This document shows positions 60,937 to 64,000 of a stretch of DNA of 64,000 nt, one piece after another. Position 1 is the first letter of the stretch; each line of letters opens with the position of its first letter. Source of the DNA: Bacteriovoracaceae bacterium (GTDB lineage: Bacteria; Bdellovibrionota; Bacteriovoracia; Bacteriovoracales; Bacteriovoracaceae). The DNA is taken from assembly GCA_025210745.1 (NCBI GenBank), contig JAOARC010000037.1, positions 248,001 through 312,000 on the forward strand, read 5' to 3'. The position numbers and the translations under genes were made by a program. The notes beneath the pieces were generated by a model. It ran no database searches and was not told the origin of the DNA. It was given only the letters and a program-made list of their open reading frames with translations.

Positions 60937-61510
60937 ATAACCTAAAATTAATCTTCCAACGAAATCCTAAAAAAGCTGTATGTGAAACAGCATCCACAAT
61001 AGAATAAGTATTCATTATATACTCGCAATAGAAACTATAAGATCTTGTAGATACGAAGTTATATCCAAGCCCAACTCCCATTCCCTGAGAATTCAACTCT
61101 TTTTTTGTTTTATATGCCTTTATTAAACCAGCTTCAACATACTCATCATTAGTATTAAAACTATGTTTAAGTTGCGATAAGTGAAGAGCTAAAGTTACAA
61201 ATAAATTTCGACTTACTATAAAACTGGCTTTAGCTCCAACAGTTATCGCTTCATGATCTATATTACGTAAGACATTATCATGTTTAACTTCTCCGGATGA
61301 CTTTACCGTTCGTGCAAAACCAGCAAGCATCATTGTTCTTTTTGCCATACCTACTTCAAGTTGATGAGCAAAACCGCCAAAATAAGAATTATGACTTTTC
61401 ATTGGCCCAGTTAAAAACATATCATAACCTGAACTTAAAGACATATAAGCGCCATAAGAGCTAAATGAAAACAAGCATAAAATAAATATTGTTTTATAAT
61501 AATGGAGCAT
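60935..61510 (-). CDS. Probable small outer-membrane beta-barrel protein
   Basis: 191 aa from the ATG at 61510, chosen because AGGAGGAG lies 10 bp before; a TTG three codons earlier would be only 1 bp from it. A signal peptide (cut near SYG/A) is followed by alternating polar/hydrophobic strands with many aromatic residues (YFGGFAHQLEVGMA, GMGVGLGYNF, YSFYCEYIMNTYSI) and ends FLGFRWKINFRL. The pattern suits an 8-strand barrel. Function unknown. Confidence 0.65.
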   Translation of the reverse strand: MLHYYKTIFILCLFSFSSYGAYMSLSSGYDMFLTGPMKSHNSYFGGFAHQLEVGMAKRTMMLAGFARTVKSSGEVKHDNVLRNIDHEAITVGAKASFIVSRNLFVTLALHLSQLKHSFNTNDEYVEAGLIKAYKTKKELNSQGMGVGLGYNFVSTRSYSFYCEYIMNTYSIVDAVSHTAFLGFRWKINFRL

Positions 61511-61608
61511 TTTACACAAACTCCTCCTCTATATAAATTTTAACAAAAATTTAATATTTAGATTTTTGAAGGAACATATTTTCCTACTTACCTGCTTAGG
61601 CTTTAAAA

Positions 61609-62514
61609 ATGTATAATAATATAATGAGACATATAATCTCTAACATATTAATTTTACTATCACTAAGTTCTTGTTTTTTGCTTAAAGAGCAACTGAGTAC
61701 AACATCAAACCTGCATATCAACAAAGGTGATATTGTTCTAACATCTCTAAATGCAAGAGATGTCCATTCTATTAACCCTCAGACTCTAGAAAACAAACAG
61801 TTATCACAGTTCGATCGTATTACAGACAGAGGGCGCGGTCTATTTTGGAATAAGAATACATACGAACTTTTAGTTGTAGTAGATGGAAGAGATAGAGTTG
61901 AAGCCATAAGCGCCATAGATGGAAGTTCAAGAGACTTTATTATAGATGGTAATCTTAATGGAACCATTAGGGGTATGACTCAGCTCGATACAGGTGAATA
62001 TCTTATTATTGAATCAAATGGCCTAGAAAGGTTCTCACAAGCTGGACTTAGAATTACTGGTGGTGGTTGGCCTTTAAATTTAAGTGGTGCCGGATATCAA
62101 GTTTCAACACTTACTAATGGAAATATCTTAGTCTGTGTAGGAGGAGCTATTGATCAAGTACAAATAAGAGATCCGTCTACAGGAGCTCTTTTATTTAGTG
62201 ATAATGGTCCAGGTGGACATAATCCAACAGGTTGTAAAGAACGATCAGATGGGACAATTGCTGTTTCTTTTAATGGTGGAACTGATCAAGTATGGTTATA
62301 TAATGATGATTTATCTGTTGGATCAGCAATTGCCTTAAATTCAAACTTAGGCAATATTATGTCGAACCCTCAAGGAATAGCTATTGCAGAAAATGATAAT
62401 ATATATGTAAGTGATGCTACTCATAATCATATATTAGAACTTAATAGCAATGGAGAATTAATAAGAGCTTTTGGCGTTCTTAGTTATGCTTCAGATATTA
62501 TTGTTATTGATTAG
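61609..62514 (+). CDS. Lipoprotein with beta-propeller-like repeats
   Basis: A 301-aa protein with a lipobox (SLSSC near 18-22). The body has repeating strand units with D-G or N-G turns, for example AISAIDGSSRDFIIDGN, VSTLTNGNILVCVGG and PQGIAIAENDNIYVSDATHNHILELNSNGEL, the last very like an NHL/six-bladed propeller blade. It probably binds ligands or partners at the outer membrane. Stands alone between a divergent barrel gene and the CheX-like gene. Confidence 0.7.
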   Translation: MYNNIMRHIISNILILLSLSSCFLLKEQLSTTSNLHINKGDIVLTSLNARDVHSINPQTLENKQLSQFDRITDRGRGLFWNKNTYELLVVVDGRDRVEAISAIDGSSRDFIIDGNLNGTIRGMTQLDTGEYLIIESNGLERFSQAGLRITGGGWPLNLSGAGYQVSTLTNGNILVCVGGAIDQVQIRDPSTGALLFSDNGPGGHNPTGCKERSDGTIAVSFNGGTDQVWLYNDDLSVGSAIALNSNLGNIMSNPQGIAIAENDNIYVSDATHNHILELNSNGELIRAFGVLSYASDIIVID

Positions 62515-62564
62515 TAAAAGTTACCCTATATTTACAAAAAATCAGAATTTCATATCATTTATAA

Positions 62565-63077
62565 ATGGCAAATAAACCGCTTAAAATTATAACAACTCCT
62601 ATCAAAAATATTACTAAAGATGTTTTAAAGTCTTTTGTAGATATAGATATAAATATTGCAAACTTTGAAAGCTGTGAATTAAATAGTATTCCATATAATC
62701 ATATTTTCTCTATTCCACTTATCGGAATTCTTGAAAATCAGGGAATAAGCTACAAGCTTGATGGACATATCGCACTATCTTTTGAAACACCTGCTTATTT
62801 AAATATCGCTAGCATTATTTTAGGAGAAACGATAGAAGAGCTCAATGAAGATATTGAAGATCTTGGACTTGAGATTGTCAATATTATCCTAGGAAAAGCT
62901 AAAAGCGTTTTTGAAGCAACAAACTTAACACTTCAAGCAACTTCACCAAAGGTTATTAAAAATAACACCGAATTTAAATACCCTAAAAATCCAAAAGTGT
63001 TTTCTGTCACAGCAGATTGTATGGTTGGAAATATGGCCCTTGAAGTTTGCTATAGCTTTAAAAAGGCAGTTTTTTAA
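62565..63077 (+). CDS. CheX-like protein
   Basis: A 170-aa protein whose C-terminal half shows the CheX/CheC phosphatase signature LGLEIVNIILGKAKSVFEA near 105-123 (Glu and Asn for catalysis) after SLIGI- and HIALSFETPAYLNIASIILGE-type strands near 68-89. CheX removes phosphate from CheY. The next gene, 18 bp downstream, encodes a CheY-like receiver, an obvious substrate. The start has no strong ribosome site. Confidence 0.75.
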   Translation: MANKPLKIITTPIKNITKDVLKSFVDIDINIANFESCELNSIPYNHIFSIPLIGILENQGISYKLDGHIALSFETPAYLNIASIILGETIEELNEDIEDLGLEIVNIILGKAKSVFEATNLTLQATSPKVIKNNTEFKYPKNPKVFSVTADCMVGNMALEVCYSFKKAVF

Positions 63078-63095
63078 TTATAAGGAATTTTCAAA

Positions 63096-63482
63096 ATGGA
63101 TAATCTAAAAGTACTTGTTGTTGATGATATGAGAGTTATGAGAAATATTATAAAGAAAAACCTTACTGTACTAGGCATAAATAAAATTGATGAAGCTGAT
63201 GATGGAGTAACTGCATGGCAAATGCTTTTGGATTCAAAAAAAGAAAATGATCCCTACCATCTTATTATTTCAGATTGGAATATGCCTAATATGAATGGAC
63301 AAGCTTTATTAACAAAAGTTCGTTTAGATACTGAATATAAAGAAATTCCTTTCGTTATGGTAACAGCTGAAGGAGAAAGAAAGGTCATTGTAAATGCGAT
63401 TCAATCAGGTGTCAGCAACTTTATAGTAAAGCCATTTACCTCTGAAACTTTTGTAGATAAAATTTGTAAAGTTCTTAAATAG
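63096..63482 (+). CDS. CheY-like single-domain response regulator
   Basis: A 128-aa receiver domain without output domain. Acidic pocket VVDDMRVMR near 8-16, phospho-acceptor Asp in ISDWNMPNMNG near 58-68, Thr in VTAEGE and Lys in NFIVKPF. Close to E. coli CheY in length and motif wording. A probable chemotaxis regulator acting with the CheX-like protein upstream. Its stop touches the convergent lipB stop. Confidence 0.95.
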   Translation: MDNLKVLVVDDMRVMRNIIKKNLTVLGINKIDEADDGVTAWQMLLDSKKENDPYHLIISDWNMPNMNGQALLTKVRLDTEYKEIPFVMVTAEGERKVIVNAIQSGVSNFIVKPFTSETFVDKICKVLK

Positions 63483-64000
63483 CTATAGAGAAAACTCTTT
63501 ACTTAAAAGAGTATTTTTAAAACAATCATTAAACTTAAGAATTAAATTATCAGAACTGAAAAACTCGTCAACACAAAAGTATATCTTAGGATTAAGTCCA
63601 CAAGGACTCACTTTTTTAAGCTCATTAAACATATCTTCATCTCGAACTAAATTTAATGCAAGTCCATGATAGCTAACAAAACGATCTAAACCGACACCAA
63701 TAGATGCTACTTTTCTTTTTTCCTTCCAAATTCCCATCAACTTTTTAGCTGTTATAAAGTCTTCACTGCCAGTTAACTGACAAAGCGTACTTCTTACACT
63801 TTTCAATATTTCACACATTAAATCCTCTAAAGAAAATGAGGTATTAACAGCAACAATAGGATAAAATATCCACTGTCCTGGATAATGAAAAGTTAGTCCT
63901 CCCCCTCTTTTTATTCTATGAATAGGAAAAGAAAGACTATCACTTAAACTCATATCAAAGTCTACAAGATTCTTAACACCTCTTTCATTAGCACGTCCCA
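63483..64000 (-). CDS. lipB: Octanoyltransferase LipB (partial, cut by window edge)
   Basis: Transfers octanoyl from acyl carrier protein to lipoyl domains such as GcvH. The frame stays open upstream of an internal Met (63953) to the end of the window, and the extra part reads GRANERGVKNLVDFDM, matching the LipB GR-x-N region, so the gene starts beyond 64000. Seen: RGGGLTFHYPGQWIFYPIV, VASIGVGLDRFVSYHGLALNLV and the PCGL motif with the catalytic Cys. Standard substrate-site residues look intact. Confidence 0.93.
   Translation of the reverse strand, partial: GRANERGVKNLVDFDMSLSDSLSFPIHRIKRGGGLTFHYPGQWIFYPIVAVNTSFSLEDLMCEILKSVRSTLCQLTGSEDFITAKKLMGIWKEKRKVASIGVGLDRFVSYHGLALNLVRDEDMFNELKKVSPCGLNPKIYFCVDEFFSSDNLILKFNDCFKNTLLSKEFSL

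Overview
The window is AT-rich DNA (roughly 30% GC by eye) packed with genes of a motile, Gram-negative, didermic bacterium. LpxC, BamD, LspA, the L- and P-ring proteins FlgH and FlgI, many lipoproteins and many Sec signal peptides show the outer membrane. The wording of the flagellar proteins, the CsrA-FliW pair, fused IcmF, a CHASE2 sensor and a very large share of small secreted proteins of unknown family all fit a predatory member of Bdellovibrionota, most likely a marine Bacteriovoracaceae (Halobacteriovorax-like) genome. That assignment is inference from gene content; there is no rRNA here to confirm it.

Layout. 0-2.6 kb: a tRNA-Thr(TGT)-Tyr(GTA)-Gly(TCC)-tuf-tRNA-Trp(CCA) cluster on the minus strand, ordered almost as in E. 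coli, with an odd 13-bp inverted-repeat element beside tRNA-Gly. 2.6-13.2 kb (minus): rlmB, proS, lpxC, a secreted HExxH protein with a coiled-coil partner, a membrane/coiled-coil protein, and ruvC-ruvA-ruvB. 13.3-16.1 kb (plus): folD-gcvT-gcvH and small unknown ORFs. 16.1-30.8 kb (minus): a secreted stand-alone flagellar-rod-like domain, a nine-gene array of small secreted proteins with near-constant signal peptides and spacers but very different mature parts, a TPR-winged-helix protein, TonB-like, M20 peptidase, PBP1A, a lipoprotein and xseB. 31.0-40.2 kb (plus): flgF-flgG-flgA-flgH-flgI-flgJ-flgM-flgN-flgK-flgL-csrA-fliW. 40.2-44 kb (minus): TPR, bamD, AI-2E-type membrane protein, cNMP-binding protein and a TPR/SH3 membrane protein. 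44-50 kb: AstA-like, tRNA-Asn, a LysR/pirin/DoxX-like locus, a YgfZ-TPR fusion beside an A-type Fe-S carrier, and an FHA protein. 50.2-60 kb (minus): cobalamin adenosyltransferase with IcmF, a secreted sphingomyelinase-type phosphodiesterase, lspA, and an NtrC-type regulator with a CHASE2 kinase. 59.8-64 kb: BFD ferredoxin, endonuclease IV-like barrel, a beta-propeller-like lipoprotein, CheX- and CheY-like proteins, and a lipB cut by the window edge.

How genes work together. FolD, GcvT and GcvH form a one-carbon/glycine unit; the LipB at the far end would lipoylate GcvH. IcmF needs adenosylcobalamin and is translationally coupled to its adenosyltransferase. The flagellar operon follows building order from rod through rings and FlgM/FlgN to hook-filament junction, and ends in the CsrA/FliW switch. 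The part that looks least described is the 17.3-22.4 kb array: signal-peptide codons, leaders and 3' spacers are conserved or near-identical while mature sequences diverge, and hairpins after most of the genes change sequence but keep pairing.
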